Below, piece by piece: positions 48,546 to 62,344 of a stretch of DNA of 64,000 nucleotides. The DNA comes from Taxillus chinensis. Its lineage: Eukaryota; Streptophyta; Magnoliopsida; Santalales; Loranthaceae. How positions within the stretch are numbered: position 1 is the first letter of the stretch; each line of letters opens with the position of its first letter. Under the pieces are notes generated by a model. It worked only from the letters and a program-made list of their open reading frames with translations. It did no database searches and was not told the DNA's origin. Both the position numbers and the translations under genes were made by a program. Where the stretch lies: the NCBI GenBank assembly GCA_023512835.1, contig CM042091.1:2738553-2802552 (forward strand). The letters are read 5' to 3'.

Positions 48546-51042
48546 GTAATTTATTTATATGTTTTTCTCTGATCTGGTATTGTCATATCATTCAGAGAGA
48601 CCAACTTGGAGTTTGACCGACATTTCAGTCGTCTTTTTAAAATAGATTTTTTTTAAAGATAAACATTTTACTTAAAATAAAAATACATCACTTTATAAAA
48701 ATTAAAACTCGTATTAATTATTTATGGTGAAAAATAATAGGCTTCATAGTGATGTCGATGGATGAAAAGTAAAAAGAAAAAAGTTTTATGAGATCAGAAT
48801 ATACCTATATGTTTAAAAAAGAAAAGTCTAATAAAATAACTATTGGACCCAGAGTATTGAATTAACAAAAAATAACTTATACAAAATCTTAGTGTTAATG
48901 GGATGTGAATGTTAATATGGATGTATGGTAAGATTAAAATAAATAATATTTGAAATGAGAAAATTTGTCATGTTTTAAGAGTAGTTTCGATTATAGATAA
49001 AATAAAATAAAATCAAAGATGAAGACAATTCACGAGGTGCTAGGAGATAGTCATGTGCTAATTCACGAAGTGAATATGCTTTAGCTAATGAATTTTAACT
49101 AAAACTACTGGAAATGCTTTTAGTTGTTGTAATGACATGTGTTTGAAGTGTCGGGAGATAATCATCTGTTGGATTGCATATCGAAGGATGAATATATCTA
49201 GATAGGAATGTACTAGTCAAATGAAACTTTTGGACAGTAATTGGATTCGATTTAGAGTCGGGTTCCTGTAAGGGTAATTTTGATACTTTATAAAATTAAA
49301 TGAGAAAAGTATAAATAGAAAAAATAGGAGAAAAACCTTAACTTGTTGTTGTGTGTGTACGTGAAGAGAGAGAGAGAGAGAGAGAGAGAGGTATATTTGA
49401 GCAGGAACAAGAGGAGGAACAAAGAATGTGCAAAGAGGATTGGCGATTTGAACTCAAATCGACCAAATTCGAGATAGAGATTCATTCTTCTCACTCATGT
49501 ATCGTTGATTATGCTTGCTAGAGTAGCTAAAACATGAAAATTAACCCTAAGTGTGAAAATTCGTATTTCTGGTGTTTTAATGCTTCTAAAGTATAGAAAT
49601 TGAGGTTAAAAATGGTATGGAGTGTTTGGGTATGAGTTTTTGTGATGTGGGGGACTAAACATGTAGATTTTGGCCGGAAATGGTGAATTCTCAAATTGTG
49701 CAGCGGCGTGGTCGACTAAAATGGGTTCAATCGACCAAACTTGGTATTTTGTTCGATCATGGTAGTTTTGAACTAATTGGTTGATTAAAATTTTTGATTG
49801 ACCATTTGATCGACCATTTGATCGAACATTTGATTGACCGAAGTGTTTTGTTAGACCAAAGTGGTCGGGTGAATCATAATGGTCATGTGAGATATGATCA
49901 ACTAAATTTAGGTCGAACAAGGCCTATTTTGAGCCATTTTTCTGTGGTTTCTTTGGGGTTTGATCCTCATGCTTTGTGGATAGCCCAATATGGAGATTTA
50001 GGGCTGTGAGCTTATAAGTTTGAAGGGACTTGAGAACTCTAGCTTGTCTTATTGTTTTACATGTATGTCTCATTTGTTTTCACATGTTTGAAATGTGCAT
50101 GAGATGTCATGAATGTTATAAATTATCTGTTTATATGTGGTAATGACATGAGATGCTATATTTGCTCAATTATGATACTTAATGGTCATGTGGGCCTACG
50201 AGGCTACATTGATAAGCCTGGGAGGCTACTACTGAGAGCCTGAGAGGTGAGATTTGTTTAGATCTTAAGAAGTTACTGTGCCTGAGAGGCAATGTTGTGC
50301 CTATGGGGCAACAAAGTGCATGAGGGGCAATGTTTGAGATTACTTGAGAGTCTTGCTTTATATTTTAATGTGTAAGTATATAATTGAGTTGGTGATGTAC
50401 ATATACAATGACACGAGCATATGCATACACTTTACATATGGATAAAGTATAAGTTGGGACAGGTCGGGTATACATGATCCCTACTAAGCTGTGGTTGCTC
50501 ACCCCTCCTGTTGTGTATATATTTGTTTGTTCCAACTGCTTACAAGAGCTAAGTTCACTAGAGGTAAAGATTTTGTGTGTATTTGTTTGTTTTGTTGGAT
50601 TGTAAAACTATGATGCCATCCCGTAAGGGAAAAACATGTATGTATGTGTGTTTGTACTGTGAATTAAAATAAGATTTTTGTATTCATGTGCAATATGTGT
50701 GATATTGTTTAGGGACGACACACATGCTAAGGTTCCCTTCTCAGTATTATCATAAACCCTTTGTCCCTTTAGGTGCGGGCATGGGTCAAAAATCCGGGGC
50801 GTGATAATTGGCAATCATTTTACTTTAGCTACTTGAAAATGTTGAGTTTATTATAAGAAATTTATTTTTTGCGGATAAACCGTCAAATTCTCTCAACTAT
50901 TTTATTTACTTTAAATTTATTTTAAAAAATCAATACTAATATGGAAAAAAATATTACCCATTTATCTGCATAATTTATAATCCCTTATTGCGAGGGCAAT
51001 TAAATGCTAGAAAGCAAAGCATGCAAACTTGGCTGAAGGGAT
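48546..51042. other. Intergenic DNA, probable LTR-retrotransposon remains
   Basis: A GA microsatellite lies at 49364-49391. Bases 49680-49900 repeat gatcgacca/gattgacc phrases. Bases 50180-50330 repeat phrases such as gcctgagaggc and gggaggctac. The stretch ending atccggggcgtgata near 50807 is typical of the 3' end of a plant Gypsy LTR, so much of 49.1-50.8 kb may be one solo LTR. Boundaries could not be proven. Confidence 0.4.
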
Positions 51043-51323
51043 CAGGGATGAAAATATTGTCTTGTCCCACCTCAATCCCCTCCGACTTGGATTGTCTCGC
51101 ACTGATTTGACCCGCCCTAACAAGCAATTGGGTCAGGACTGAGTCTTGTCTAAACTGTCTCAACTTGGTATTCTTAAATAAATGTAAGGTAAAACATCCT
51201 ATCCCGACCTGATCTGACCCGTCCTGAACTGCATAAATCATCAGGACGGGTTGAGTTTGGGACAAGAGTATACATGTTTGGATTAAATAGTATCCAAACC
51301 TAACCCGATCTGTTGTCATCCTA
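51043..51323. mobile_element. Short hAT-like MITE
   Basis: The left end CAGGGATGAAAAT and the right end read inversely (TAGGATGACAAC) resemble hAT terminal repeats. The flanks GAAGGGAT (51035-51042) and TAAGGGAT (51324-51331) match at seven of eight bases, fitting an aged 8-bp target duplication. Inside, words like gacccg and gacctg recur. There is no coding sequence. Confidence 0.6.
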
Positions 51324-51331
51324 TAAGGGAT

Positions 51332-53159
51332 TCTAATGTCATTGTATGCATCATTAAGAGAAATGATATAATAAATGAGCGCATGATGGGCCGAGTGTTG
51401 GACCTAAAATTTTGGTTTGGTCATTACATTGTAGTCATTCTCTAGTCTATGTGTGTCATTGCTAATAAAAATAACTATTAAGTGTGGAGTTTTCCTAAGT
51501 TTAATTGATTGAAAATTGGGAAAATGGGGTAAACTTGATTTAATAAAAATGAGATTATCAATATTAGATTAACAATAGTGTCCCTTAATCCAACTTCATA
51601 TCTAATGTAATACCAATAGCTATTGCATAGTATAATATTCTTAATCTGAATCGTTAGATTTGTTTTCAATAGTTTACATTATATTTAAGTGTAACTCTAC
51701 AACAACAGCGACTAGATATTTTATTATATTAATTTATAATTAAATAAAAGTTTAATCTGGACCGTTGAAAACATATTGCATGGGATATTATTTCATTCCC
51801 AACCAAAACATATTCAAAACGTTTTACTCAAATCCAAAAGAATGAGCTTCATTATAAAAATGAGTTACCTAATTTATATCATGGTTATTTTCTTTTCATT
51901 TTATTTTGTTATCGATTCTTAGCCTTTAATGTGTTTCAAAGCTTTTTGTTTCGAACAAAATAATCAATAGTCGAAGTCTATTCGATTGTGTTCAACCAAT
52001 AATTCTTAGATAGTTAGACCTAATAGCATAGCAAAGAGTGAAAATTCACCAAATTAATTAATCTACGGCACTTTGGAAACTCTTGGTATCCACCAAAGGA
52101 AACTCTTGGGTTGTTGGTCAAACTACTATGCATTAGTCTTTTTGTTTATATTTTATTTGAAAATTTTCTGGTTTAGTATAAATGTAGTAGTTATGTATCC
52201 AATTATATTATAAAACCGATAGTTTTATAATAAAATAATATTAATTTTTTCTTAAATAAATTTATTTGAGATGTATTTATTTTAGAATGTAAAAGTATTA
52301 TTTTATTATATTTTATAACATTATGTTATGTTATATTATTTTAATTAATTATGTTAAACAAGTAATTTTTTACGGATAATATTGAATTGAATTAAACAAA
52401 CCATGAATTTAAATTCAACAAGTATCAATGGTAAAATTTTGATGAATAGTAAAAATAATAAAAAGTATATCGGTAAAAGTAAATATGTTAAAAGATTACA
52501 ATTGAAAGGGTGAAATAATTGGTAGATGTACCTACCATTAGATAGCATATGATATGATTAGATAAGAGGTAGATAACATGTGTTAGATTTGTAAAAATAT
52601 TTAATTAATTTTTTCTATTCTTTATTCACAAAAATGTCATTAGATTAAGCTTATAAATAAGCACCCAAATTGTAAACTGTGCACTCCAAATTTGAGACAA
52701 ACTCTCTTTCACTCCTCTTTCTATCTCTCGTTCTATTTGTATGATTATAAAGAAATTCGTTAAGTATTGAAGTTTCATGAAAGGTAAGCGTCAATTTTTT
52801 TTTAAAATTAAGTTATTTATACAAATTAACTTATTTTTAATGTATATGCCTGTGATCGATACAACTATCTAAATGGCCACCCCTCATGAGGATGGACTAA
52901 TGTTCTTACTATAGTTTTAATATATATAACTGGTTTTACCACCAATAAATATTATTGTGTAGATAGCTTAAATCCTCATGGTGATATTTATTTATGTAAT
53001 ATATATTAATTGCTACATGAAATGATTAAATCTCCATAGTGAATTTTTTCTTTTAATGTCAAATGAACCCAATTTATATAAAATATCTTCATGTGTTCAT
53101 CTTTTATTTGTATTTGTTTTCGAGTGCTTTGTGCATTTGTATGTTATTTTATGTTATGT
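51332..53159. other. AT-rich intergenic DNA, no gene
   Basis: Bases 52640-52780 (tataaataagcacccaaatt followed by a CT-rich tract) look like the R region of a Copia-type LTR, but the ends were not found. No supportable gene. Confidence 0.45.
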
Positions 53160-53480
53160 TAGTACTTGTAGAGGTTTGTGTGTGTTTTGTTGTGTTTCGT
53201 AGGCAATAGGAAGAAATTAAAGCAAAATTAAGCAAATTAGAGCAAAATGGAAAAATTTTAGCTCGCGGTCGCAACATCGGGCCACAATTCCGGCCCCGCA
53301 GCAACAACATTAAGTCGCATCTAGTTGAGTAATTTTTGTTTCTTTTTCTGTTTTGTATTGCTTTTGTGTTATTTTTGATGAGCTATATATAGGACTATCA
53401 GGGGACATTTATAGGTATTGTTAAACCCTCTCTAGAGCTAGGCATCATTCGGCTTTCACTTTGAGCCAAGAAATCTTTAG
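53160..53480. mobile_element. LTR-retrotransposon-like fragment related to bases 1-430
   Basis: Contains gaggtttgtgtgtgttttgt and a following A-rich stretch like that at the start of the window. It is followed by a GC-richer patch and a TATA-like tatatatagg. Same orientation as the left-edge copy. Confidence 0.5.
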
Positions 53481-55190
53481 ATTTTTCTTTTGTTTTGAAT
53501 GATCTTTATATATTATTTTGGAATATCTTGGTTTTGGATGGATTATAAGCCTTTGTGGCAAATTAGTTTTCGTACTTTTTTCCTTTATAATCATTTGTTT
53601 ACAATTGCTATATATGTTTTTTCATCATAATTGGAGCAATTCTTTTTTCTTAGAGATTGGGAGGGAGTAGCCAAATCCCAAGTCTTTATTTTGATTAAAT
53701 CTTAACTCTATCAGGAATCTTAGGAATTTAACCAAAAATGTGAATATTAGACTAAGCTTGTATATTTGTTTGTTTGATTTTAATTAGGAAGGTGGATGCT
53801 CTAGAGAGCTCTATAGGATTTTATTTGTTTGATTGTGCTAGCAGGTTGTGGACTTTAATTTATATTGCTGATTTTATTTAAGTGGACTTTAATGTATTTT
53901 GTGGTGGTAAGCATGAGCTTTCTACATATTTGACATTCTTTATTAAGCAAATCAACCGATTTTATATAAGTGCTTCTATGACTGATTCTAATTATGATGG
54001 TGCTTTTATTGCTTATGTTAATTCATTACCTATTTTGCATTATAATCATTATGGAAGTAATAGCCATACAACTAATGATTGTTATTCGAATTTATGTGAG
54101 TTTCTCATTTCTTGTGAGGATGCTAGAGATTGATATCTTCTCGGTCCATCATATATGAAATATCTAATGAGATGAATGTGCTAGGGAAGTCTTCCCTTGA
54201 GAGCATTTGAACTTTCAGAATAAAGAATTGACTCAAGCTTTTGATTTAAAGGCTTCGCATTAACTTTTGGTTTAAGGTCAGCATTAACTTTCAATTTAAG
54301 GTCGGGCATCGACTTTGAGTTTAAAGGGATGGCATCAGCTTTTGATTTTAAGGTTTTTCCTTCAATGTATGGTTCTACACAAAATTGAATTTTGATTATT
54401 AAACAAGATATAAATCTACTTATTTTATGCTTAATGTTGCTATTGTTTACAAAAACGGTTTAAGCCGTTGAGTATCATAATTACTTATACAGGAATTTTC
54501 CAATGGATGAACAGTGAGAATTAGCTGAAGAAATTTGCACTTTATATTAGAAATATTTTATGTTGCAACTGGAATAGTTTTGGTACAAAATATTCTACAA
54601 CAAATGTGTTCCGTACAACTAGTAAACTTAGTATGGCATTGTTAGAATGGTTACCTTCTACTATGGCTATTAGATATATGACAACCCCTAGCCCGTATGC
54701 TTGTGAAGTTTTATTGGAGACCATGCCCGCCTGCAGGCACTGCTGCCACACAAGCCACCGTTGGGCGCGTACCACTTCTGCTAACATCGTGCAGCTTGCA
54801 CCAACAATAGTCGCGCCCCCATCCCAATCTCTTTGCAAGAGTGCTGCCCGTTTTCATATTGCTCTTTTTTATTATTATATTTTGTTTTCTTTTCGGTGAA
54901 GGCGAAATCAAACCTTAAGCTCAAGAAATACAATCAACAAACATGGCACGGAAATACTAAAGCAGAATGCCCCACAGGAAACTGGTATAAAATAGAATCT
55001 GATGAAGCTGAAATTATAATAAATAGGAGGTCTGATGACGGTGAGTATTTAAGTGGGTGTGATATTAATAAAACAAAACTAAGACAGCAAATGGATATCA
55101 AGTGAAACTTAGTTCATACAGGATTAATTGGAGCACTACAATTAATTACTACAATTTGACTTTAAAATACTAGTACAATTGAACCAATAC
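53481..55190. other. Intergenic DNA with retroelement debris
   Basis: Short frames at 53882-54133 (plus) and 54542-54911 (both strands) show no recognised domain. Bases 54240-54350 repeat a ttaaggtcggcatcgactttgat-like phrase. The last part is probably the tRNase Z 3' flank. Confidence 0.45.
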
Positions 55191-58100
55191 TCATCCAGCC
55201 ACTGCGCTTGTGGTGCATGTAACATCATCAGATTCATCAGCCTCAACTTCAACCTCATTTTTGAAAAGAAGTTTCAGGTAGGGAAGAACCTTTGGGAGCA
55301 CTGGCAAATCAGCTAGGTTTATGCTCATCAGGTCGAAGGCAATACAAGTTTTGTGCATGTGTCTCTCATCAAATACTGGGATTTTAGGGTACCTTTGGCT
55401 AAAGTGGGTGAGAATGATGCGATACGCGCCAGCAGAAGCACCCACCTCCACTGCTTCCTTTGTGGTACTGTGATTCCTTTGGATGGCCTCGTCCTCCAAG
55501 CCTTCCTCAAATGTTGCCTGTAACAAAGAAAGATCAAGCAGGTTACCTGCATTTTTGTCCATCCATCGTTTCTACAGCTGAAGACCAGTATTTGAATTTA
55601 TATACAAAATTTTAAAGTTTAGCCAAGTGGTTAGAATCGATGCCAGGAATGAGCCAAAAGAGAGTCTGAAACAAGGATTTTAGTCGAGAAAAGAAAATTA
55701 GGGATTGATTATTTACAAGGAAACCAATACCAATGCTGGCTACTTCTGCTATTTCTTAATTAATGTCACAAATAAAACTTATTCAATTCGATTTATAAAA
55801 GGAAAGGTCAATACTATATGAAACAAAAGAGCTGTCATCTGTGTTGTATTTTCTCTTATTCCTATAAATCCAAAACAAAAAAGCCCTCCCATTTTCCTTT
55901 TAATGGTTTCTGAATTTTAAATGGAGCCCCATTTCAAAGGAGAATACATAATCCAAACACAGCTGATGGAAGAACAACAAAATCACAAAGATTATTAAAT
56001 AGAGGGTCATATATTTCAATGTTACATACCTCATGAATAAGAACAGTTGCTCCACGAGAGGCTTCTATCAGCTCTGGGCAGGGCCTCGTATCACCAGAGT
56101 ACACAATCTTCCACCCTGGAATTGCCTTTCCAGCACTGTTGATTCTATCTGAAGCTTTCAAGACTACACCAAATGCCTGTGGACAGTGCACCACAGGAAA
56201 ACTAATCAATGCCTCCAAGCCAGCATCACAAAGCACTTTCTTGAAGTTTTTTTGCATCGATAAGATTGCATCATCATTAGTTGGACTACCCGGTTTCTTC
56301 CAATAGGTTACTTTAGTAAACGTGGAGGTATCAGTATTTTGTATAATTGCCCCATTTTCAGAAATATCTGGACTTGCTGGGGAAGAGTGGCCCAATGAGG
56401 CTTCAGTGGTGTACTGGCAATTAAGAAATTGCATGTCTAAATTTTCGAGCCTTTGGTATGCGTCTAGATATTTCTTGAGTGAGCCTGGCCCAATGACAAG
56501 CAGAGGCTCATGATGCAATCCCTTCATCAAATCACACCGAAGGGCAAGTATTCTTGCCAAACCTGCATGGTGATCGGCATGAATATGAGATATCCAAATG
56601 AACCTTAGAGCTCGGACTGCATCATCAGCGCCTTCTACTCCAAACCTGCTCTTCTCGAGGTATAAAGTCAAGTTATCTGAACAATAGGAAACAGAATGTC
56701 TGAAACAATTGTTTCAAAAAATTGAGAAACATGAAGTTCACCTTCTTTTCAGTTGAGCCAGTGTTCCTTCACCACAATCAAAAAGCAAACTTCCATTTGA
56801 GAACAGATTTATATAGATTGAACTGACATTCCGGTATTTGGACGGCTGGGATGAACCAGTTCCTAGAAGTACAATCTCCACATCTTCTCTTGTTATGTTC
56901 TCTAAACAGCTAGGAGCAGCTGCAGTATTCAACCAGGGCTCTTCAATCATAACCTCGTCCTGCTGAGGAATTATCTCCTCTTTTGCTTCTTTGAAAGCAT
57001 GCCACAACTGGTCCACTTGGTTGGCGGCATCTACAATCTCTGGAATTTCTGATTTTAACTCATCAATAATCATTGATGAAGCCATCGATGTTGGAATGGC
57101 AGATATATCCAATCCAAGCTGTGAATATGGGCGTAAATGGAACTGTTCCACAACAAAAGAGGAAAAATTACATATCATTTGGAGGCAATGCGACAACAAT
57201 TCATGACACTCTGAAGGCAGCTACAAAGCACGCTTTAAGGCATTAACCAAAGATGGACTGGCGTGTATCTTGTGACCATATGGCTACGTGTATGAACACG
57301 GAAAGATAACGTTAAAAACAATTGGCAATGTCAATATATTTGACATCATTGGAAGAGATTATTCTCTTTTGTATAGTAATGTTAAATATTATCTCTATAG
57401 TTCAACTTGGCATCAGAGCCAAGGGTTCAACTTCATGTATTCAAGGCATTTCCCAATGCCATTTGTGGACATTTTTCTTTTTTTATTATATTTTTTAATT
57501 CTCATATTCCTTATTTTGGTTTTAAAAAATAAAATGAATGTCAAGCCTACTAGCATCTATTACTTATTTCTTGTACTTTCAACCAAGTAATTCAATTTTC
57601 AAAACTTTCTAGTCATGCCCCAAACATTCTTAAATTTGTAATTTGGCCCACTTATTTTTCGAATTACAATTTGAATCTTCAAACTTTTAATTTTCAATTT
57701 GATCCTTTAACTTGCCAATTTAGTACAATGGCCCCTCACATCCCAACTGTTCTTCAACTTATTTTCTTTGCAATATCTTATTTCTCATGCATCTTTTCTT
57801 CTATTTCCAAATTAAAGCTGATATCAACCATTATCATTGCGTCATGGTGTATCAATTTGAGGAGGATATAGGGGAGGGTAAGCCAAGTACATAAAATCAG
57901 AAATCAAGTAGGAGAGGTGAGACTGGTAAAGCACCTTAGAAGACATGAAGCTCGGTATATCATGCACCCCTTGTAACAAATGACAGAATTTGCAACAAAA
58001 CGCCGGCTATTTGGCTTACGTTTTTCCTGTATTTTCATGCCTATTCCAGCAAATATTCAGTTAGTAAATTCCCTGTAGAACTTTGACAGCCTCTTCTTCA

Positions 58101-61100
58101 CCTTTTCAACGGATCTTTGGCCAACATCTTGAGATGCAAGTTTACAGATGTAGAGTGTTTTACTATATCATTTTGTGGGGCAGTTATCTCACCAAATTAA
58201 GATGTAATCTACAACTCCAGCTTAAGAAAGGTGTTGAAGAAATTAATATACTTGATATTATTAGAAAATACATTATTCTCTTCTATATAGTGATGTTAAA
58301 CATTATATTAACTTTATCAATTAGATGGTTAAATATTACTAGGAGTATGAATCAAGTAACCTAGCTTGAAGCATGGAAAAAGTCACTCAAATCCTATATA
58401 TGTATATTTTATCTTCACTAGTAATAATGAAATATATTATCTATTTTCTCTGCATTTCGACATAAACAAATTGCTTGGCTCAACTAAAGTTTTAAGGCTT
58501 CATGGAAGTTTTGAGACAATAATATTAAGAAAAATCAAAAATGTGTGAGCATGAGAGTAACAAGAACATATTGTTTTTTTCCACTATTTTAGTTATGCTG
58601 AAACATGGCATGAACTGATTTTCAAGAATTTCTATAAAAAAATTTGCTTGATAAATATTAAAATACAAGCAACAACAAGGACAAAGCCCAACGAAATTGA
58701 TGTACTAGTAAATCAAGCTGGTGCTACTACTTTAATAAAATCTATAGAAAATATTCACCCATACCTTCAGAAGATTTTGAGCAGAAATGCTTTCACAAGG
58801 CTCTGCAATGGTGCCCTGGTTAAGAGCAAACAGACAACTCTTTAATTTTCTTCATTAAACTTTAGCATGACTTCAACAACTACCCATAAAATGATACATA
58901 ATCAGGCAAACGAAAGTCAAAATAAACAAACCTCATTTGCAACAGCGCAGTCTGGCTTTAAGCTGTTTGGATGCTGAAGAGACCATAACCCTGGAGTTGG
59001 AAAGAACTGGGGACATAGGTAATTAAGTCGAGTAGCAATTCTCACACTGGATTTTAGAATAGGAATTTCAGCATTTTTCCTGCATATGAAATATGAATTG
59101 TGGTAGGTAATGGTCAGGCTAAAGCAAAAGATTTCATTTATATAACAGTCTGGGAAAGTGAAAAATGCCACAAATGAGAAAACTGTTACTCTGTTATTTG
59201 TTAAAGTTGCCCATAGTGGCCATGTCATAATAATTCTGCCAACAATGGCAGAGCTCTTAAGTGAGAAATTTAAGAGAAAGATCCAAAAATCTCTGGGAGA
59301 AAAGGTCCACAGCAATACAACAGACAAAATGAGTGAGTTGTTTTCATTCTAATGTGTCATAGTAGTTGTCCCATCAATGTTTAAGGATTCATTAGATAGT
59401 AAGAGTAAACTTGTCTATTCTTATTTTATTCAGCATTTAATAGACACCCCACTTCTCTTACTTAAAAAACAACAAAACAAACAAAACTTAAGGATTTTTT
59501 TCTTGAATAGATAACTTACATTTCATGTCCAGCCATAATATGTTGGGCGCCACCAAATCTCTTCATCCAATTCTTGTAAGCAACTGTACTTGTAACTGAC
59601 ATTGGACTCAAATGAATTACACAATTTACAGTTTTGCTAACTTCTGCCACTTTTCCCGAAGATTCAGTATAGTAACTACTGAGCGATTTTACAGATAATA
59701 ATTCTTGCATATGAGATGCTGATGGGCAATCAACCAATAGTACAATAGGACCTGGGATAGGAGGGTCCATTACATCACTTGGATTAACCTAGACAGTAAG
59801 CAAATAAAGCATTCACTAATGTAGAACATACACTTAATGAACAGAATTAACAAGCTTTTGATCTAATATTATATTAAGACTCACCATGATATTTTGATAG
59901 TCAGACTTCACCGATTTCCCAAGTTGAAGTTGATGATATTTTGGCCCAGGTCTGAGTCCAAGAGCCACAGCTTTTGCTGGGTCAAACTTTCCCTGAATTT
60001 CAGGCAGTTCACAAACATAAATCACGGATATCTCACCTGGCTTCACAAGCTCAGCAGTTTGCCGTGGGCTTCTGGGTGAGATGAGTTCTGAAAGTTGCTT
60101 CCTCTCTTTGATACCCATTTCCGGAGAATCCTGTGACCTTTCCAATGGAGCTGGCATAAGCAGAATTGCTGATATTTTGACAACTTCATCATTAACAAGA
60201 ACAACAGGACCTTTGATCCCCCTTTGATCAGAAACTAAAATCCCATTGGGATCCATTGGGGACCCAAAGCTATGTGTGTGGACCATGGCAGCCTTCGGGA
60301 TAAATGACCGCATAGCATTAACTAAATAGTTGAAATCCGATGGACCCCATATGTTGACCTTCAAATAATAGGGAGAAAAATAAAGTTATAGACAGTTTGG
60401 TGCAATTGCTATTCAAAATTAACATCAAACTGAAGGTAGAACATGAATACATGACAGATGTCAGATGAAACATATTGCTACTCACAGTCATTCCAGTTTC
60501 TCCGATGCCAGCCAAAGTCAACAGCAGACCTGTAGTGCAAAGAAGAAATTGAACATCTTTCAGACATACAATCATTTCATTGTATCACAAGGAAATATTG
60601 ATGTTGAAACCTGACAGTTGGAAAATTTATCAGAAGACACTTTATCCGCTAAATCTGAAGCAGATCTCAATGGAACAAACCTGGAAGCCCACCAGCAGTT
60701 TCTGAACAGACACGGGACAGAAATATGTGATCTATCTGTATAACAAATACATACATAATTGATCAATCAAGAAAAATCCCTATAAATAGTATAGTTCTAT
60801 AAGGAACACACACGAAGTTCTTGGATATCTCATACCTTTGATAGTTTAATCTTATGCTCAGTACAGAAACGCTGCAATCCCTGGAATGAGATTAACTATT
60901 AAATATAAATTCCCTGGAAGGTTTGAAAGAAAATAATTATACATAATCATATCATATCCTACAATGGCAGCAATGGCCTAATTATAGGGTATATTGACAA
61001 TCACATAAGCCTCAGAAATAATTATCAGCAGCAACCTAATTACAGGGTATTTTGTGATAATATGAAATGCTGAAAAAAAAAATTCAATTTAAGCTATACC

Positions 61101-62128
61101 AAGCCCTAAAGTACACCACAACAAGCCAAAAAATACCTCTAAAAACTCATTAAATCAGAATTATACGCCTCAGCCTTGATGAGATTTTAGAACAAATTTA
61201 ACATAGTAGAGATGTTAATCTCAAAATATGAATATAACCTAGTTCAGTAAAGTAAAACAAGGATGCTATTAAAGTGGAGTAGGCTTCGTATGTAAGTACC
61301 ATCCAATGTTTACCTCCCCAGCATTGAATATAAACCTTTGCTTGTCAAAGAAAAGCAACACTGACGGCGATGTATCTTGTGTATCCATCCCAGTCCCCAA
61401 AATCTGTATTATCCGTTACAAGGAAAAAAGAAGTCATGCCATATGATTAATTAAGATAACAAAGTAAATTCAACAGACATCAATATGTACGATAACAGCA
61501 ATCCAAGCTCAAATCTCTCTCTTTCAGGAAACCCAAGTCTGGAAAAGACATAATTTTAAATTTTTTTTACACGTCCTGTAATAGAAATTAAATAATAATA
61601 ATAAATAAATAAAAAATTAAAAAAAAAAATTAAAAAAAAAAAAAAAAAAAAAAGAACCAGACCCACTACTCAGAACAAGTGAAAAATTGAACCTTTCTCG
61701 CAGAAACACCAAAAACACAGGGATATGAAACAAACCCAGTTTTTGAAATCATTAAAAATAAAATATTAAAACAGAACCAACAAACAAACCTGAGCATAGC
61801 AGATGGTATTGGTGGGATTGAGCTTGCGGACCTTCAATTGAAGGTTTTTGGGCTTATCGCTCTTGTCCCTACCTTCAGCCCTTTTCCTGTTGAACCCAAC
61901 AGATTCGACCTCCTCCGTGGCCAGACCTTTTTCTGCGTCGCTCATGGTGCTGCCCTCGGTGAGAGAAGAATTGGCACGGCGGGCGAGATAGAGAGGGCGG
62001 GGGAGGAGGTTTCGGTGGCGGCCAGAAGAGGAAGACGGTGTTCTGCGTTTGCAGAAGAGAGGGAAGGAGAGAGCGGAAGGATTCTTGAGGTGGGAGGAAA
62101 AGAGTCGAAGGTTTGAGGTTTGGAGCAT
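55191..62128 (-). CDS. TRZ4: Long-form tRNase Z (ELAC2-type tRNA 3' endonuclease, TRZ4-like)
   Basis: This enzyme removes 3' trailers from precursor tRNAs. Twelve exons: 61790-62128, 61314-61403, 60836-60880, 60681-60735, 60486-60529, 59885-60358, 59520-59788, 58932-59079, 58765-58815, 56742-57142, 56030-56645 and 55191-55517. All junctions are GT-AG and in frame, giving 952 residues, close to Arabidopsis TRZ4. The N-terminal half is the degenerate metallo-beta-lactamase domain (ILGTGMDTQDTSPS, SRVCSETAGGLPGLLLTL). The C-terminal half is active: LLGTGSSQPSKYRNVSS (597-613), FDCGEGTLAQLKRR, the HxHxDH zinc motif SHIHADHHAGL (His659, His661, Asp663, His664), VVHCPQAFG (His792), YSGDTRPCP (Asp824) and LTHFSQRYP (His882). 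Residues 1-60 are Arg/Ser/Leu-rich without acids until about 58, a likely organelle transit peptide. A second ATG at codon 62 could give a cytosolic or nuclear form. Confidence 0.96.
61619..61653. repeat. Poly-A tract in tRNase Z intron 1
   Basis: An A-rich run with few interruptions, preceded by ataataataataaataaat, lies within the first intron. Length may be unreliable. Confidence 0.85.
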
Positions 62129-62270
62129 TGTTTGCGGGTACGAACGGTGAAGGGCTGGATTTGGAGATGGATTTTAGGAATTCTCGGTTGATTCGGGTCG
62201 ACCCAAGTGGTGGGAATGGGTCAGGTTAATCATTTGATGAAATATGGATGTTGTTTGTCCCGTAGCCGTA
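62129..62270. promoter_or_regulatory. Shared upstream region between tRNase Z and tRNA-Asn
   Basis: Only 142 bases separate the tRNase Z start codon (minus) from the first base of the tRNA (plus). The tRNase Z promoter and transcription start must lie within or across the tRNA gene. No strong TATA box is visible for the protein gene. Confidence 0.6.
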
Positions 62271-62287
62271 GCTGGAGTAGCTCAGTT

Positions 62288-62320
<33 letters not shown>

Positions 62321-62344
62321 AAGGTTCGACCCCTTCCTCTAGCG
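62271..62344 (+). tRNA. tRNA-Asn(GTT): tRNA-Asn (anticodon GTT)
   Basis: A 74-base gene. Acceptor arms GCTGGAG and CTCTAGC pair with one G-U, then discriminator G. The D arm contains TAGCTCAGTTGG (A box), the anticodon loop CTGTTAA carries GTT at 62305-62307, and the T arm contains GGTTCGACC (B box). There is no intron and no encoded CCA, as expected of a nuclear gene. A TTTT Pol III terminator follows at 62352-62355. It closely matches the canonical plant nuclear tRNA-Asn and looks functional. Confidence 0.97.
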
